Assembly: GCF_933775445.1 (NCBI RefSeq)
Contig: NC_065877.1
Location: forward strand, 11,718,001-11,782,000
Reading direction: 5' to 3'
DNA: 64,000 nucleotides
Source: Argentina anserina
Taxonomy: Eukaryota > Streptophyta > Magnoliopsida > Rosales > Rosaceae
Positions within the stretch are counted from its first letter, which is position 1; every line of letters starts with the position of its first letter. The notes beneath the pieces were generated by a model, which ran no database searches, was not told the DNA's origin, and saw only the letters and a list, made by a program, of their open reading frames with translations. A program made the position numbers and the translations under genes. Positions 62,532 through 64,000 of the stretch are shown in pieces.

Positions 62532-63218
62532 TCAGCAACGTGTGTCTGAACTCTGAAATTTCCAACACTCAACGCTATCCGCTTTCATCTCTCTCGGCCC
62601 ATGATCTCCAGAAGTAGATGTTCGCAGTTTCTTAACATCAGGTTTCATACACTCAAGGAACTTAAGGAGAGGTTTTGACCTGCCTATAAATTCGTCTAGA
62701 CTTTTCCTTTTTCCACTGCTGGGGAAAAAGACATCATCTAAACTCAAGCCCTCCTTTTCCTTAATGATTTCCCAATACTCTTTGAGTCGGCATTCGAATG
62801 AGTCCTGGTTTTTGAAGTCTAGTTCCTGTCCATCTGGTCCATGCTCCGAGTTTGCTTCCGCAAGCCTAACAACCTCTAAACAATCATTGCAAAGGCCCGA
62901 GTTATCCTTCCCTCTTATCAGTGAAAACTCTGCAGCACTAGCACTAGAACTAGTACTTTCTGTGTAGCAAGGGTCACACAATGAGTACGGACAACATAGG
63001 CATGAGAAACTAATTGCTGCGGAGGTGGTCGATCCGTTGTTTCGGCAAACATAACAGGAATGCTTGGAACAAGTCCAGAGCCTCTTGCTTTTGAGGAAGG
63101 AATTCTTCCTTCCAACACATTTGGGATGATAAACTTTGGAACAGCCTTCATGGTCGCAAAGCATAAGAACACCACCATCTTTGCAGACGAAGCACCAATC
63201 CTCTGAGTAGTTATCCAT
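62532..63218 (-). CDS. PHD-finger protein, NERD/CCCH19-like N-terminal type
   Basis: A single-exon frame of 228 residues with an ATG start. Residues about 8-55 are a PHD finger: WCFVCKDGG, LMLCDHEGCSKVYHPKCVG, WTCSKHSC. Its second half, CYVCRNNG, SFSCLCCPYSLCDPCY and GLCNDCLEVVRLAE (about 56-125), is the extended Cys-rich module that follows the PHD finger in plant NERD and C3H19/C3H44 proteins. The remainder holds SFECRLKEYWEIIKEKEGLS (about 145-165), the family linker, and a basic stretch GKRKS. The SWIB, Plus-3, GYF and CCCH domains of full-length members are absent and no downstream exon is seen, so it is a short paralogue or a truncated duplicate. PHD fingers of this family read histone H3 tails in the nucleus; function here is inferred. 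Confidence 0.85.
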   Translation of the reverse strand: MDNYSEDWCFVCKDGGVLMLCDHEGCSKVYHPKCVGRKNSFLKSKRLWTCSKHSCYVCRNNGSTTSAAISFSCLCCPYSLCDPCYTESTSSSASAAEFSLIRGKDNSGLCNDCLEVVRLAEANSEHGPDGQELDFKNQDSFECRLKEYWEIIKEKEGLSLDDVFFPSSGKRKSLDEFIGRSKPLLKFLECMKPDVKKLRTSTSGDHGPREMKADSVECWKFQSSDTRC

Positions 63219-63309
63219 GTTGAGTCGATCAGTTTCTTTGCGCCTTATATGGAATACTAATAATAGCTGATCGGAACACTATGAATGAATCGAGTCATTG
63301 ATGCCCCTA

Positions 63310-63316
63310 ATTTATA
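63310..63316 (-). promoter_or_regulatory. TATA box of the PHD gene
   Basis: TATAAAT on the minus strand in CACTCTATAAATTAGGGG, about 92-98 bases before the ATG, implying a leader of some 60 bases. Confidence 0.65.
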
Positions 63317-63461
63317 GAGTGATCCGGAGTTCAGGTCTTCCCTAGGGAAAGGAGGAGTCCTATTACCAAACGGATATGCTAATTATTCTTCAACTCAGTA
63401 CATGGTCCTTTTAGGGACTAGATACACCTTCTGGATTAATGATTATTATTATTACGGTACG

Positions 63462-63744
63462 GAAGCAAATTTACCGACCACCTAAATTTTATCCACCCTC
63501 ATAAATTTACGCCATGTGTCTTCTTATTCCTCTTATTTAATAATGTTTTAATCATAGTTATTAATATAAATTTATAACACTAAATTATAATTTATTGTAA
63601 TTTTTACTTGAACATAAAGAGAAGATAATTTTATTGTTATAAATTATAATCACTTAACCATAGTTAAATAAGAAGACACATGTCGTGGATTTAAGAAGAT
63701 AGGCATGAGTAGGCAAAGTTTGGGTGGTCGGCAAATTTGCTTAC
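63462..63744. mobile_element. MITE with long inverted repeats
   Basis: The left end AAGCAAATTTACCGACCACC and the reverse complement of the right end, AAGCAAATTTGCCGACCACC, differ at one position. Pairing continues inward through CATGTGTCTTCTTATT (left) and AATAAGAAGACACATG (right). The centre is AT-rich. No coding sequence; the target duplication is not clear. Confidence 0.75.
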
Positions 63745-64000
63745 ACTACGATACTACCTAATAAATACCATAGGAAAGCCACCGGATATTTTTGGACGAG
63801 CAACTACCCGTCTACCCCGAAATAAATTAGTACTACTATAGCGTTTTAGTTTCATATCCAAATATTAGAATTTATCATTTAATTCTGTTTCAAAAAGAAA
63901 CAGCATGGTTGGTCAAATTTCCATGTAATTTCCTCGATTTGATTACATTGTATTACATTTTTATGGACGCATACATAGCAATGTATACCACATAACTATT

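Overview
The window is nuclear DNA of a flowering plant. It is AT-rich, its genes carry GT-AG introns, and it is full of LTR retrotransposons, CACTA, hAT and MITE elements. The gene families and their wording look eudicot, and Rosaceae is my best guess, but I cannot fix the species. I see five protein-coding genes that look intact, all with plant housekeeping, signalling or regulatory roles: a NAC transcription factor close to NAC090 (13.6-15.4 kb, +), a small VPS55 endosomal membrane protein (17.4-20.8 kb, -), a LWD/TTG1-type WD40 protein (35.3-36.7 kb, -), SPINDLY, the TPR-containing protein O-fucosyltransferase (54.0-61.5 kb, +, 17 coding exons), and a single-exon PHD-finger protein (62.5-63.2 kb, -). 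They are unrelated genes and do not form a pathway cluster.

Layout. 1-215 is the end of a Gypsy LTR that cuts off the 5' LTR of an old Athila-type Gypsy element. The Athila element runs to 11814 and keeps a broken gag, protease, RNase H and integrase, but its reverse transcriptase is missing and another LTR-like sequence lies in its place. 12.1-12.75 kb is a cluster of interlocking fold-back MITEs upstream of the NAC gene. 21033-23823 is a degenerate solo LTR just upstream of VPS55 and pointing into it. 23.9-24.7 kb is a possible MITE. 25216-34146 is a complete-ended CACTA element with decayed Tnp2 and Ptta genes and an internal 505-bp tandem repeat. The WD40 gene follows.

40.7-52.4 kb is a nest of transposons inside one another. 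The outer shell is a hAT-like element. Inside it lies a TRIM (miniature LTR element), one LTR of which is split by a 7.1-kb Gypsy element. A separate inverted solo LTR of the same Gypsy family lies beside the TRIM. Target-site duplications support most layers. The last 12 kb holds SPY and the PHD gene, with a short MITE near the window end.

Exon boundaries were placed by eye from splice sites, reading-frame continuity and protein-family knowledge; in each of the three spliced genes other than the WD40 gene the exon lengths sum to a whole number of codons, and the two-exon WD40 gene also closes in frame. I saw no tRNA, rRNA or CRISPR array, but I did not run a covariance search. I did not find a clearly new biological system. 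The most unusual items are the nested stack, the fresh but internally dead Gypsy copy, a GC-AG intron and a microsatellite at a splice donor in SPY, and the interlocking MITEs.
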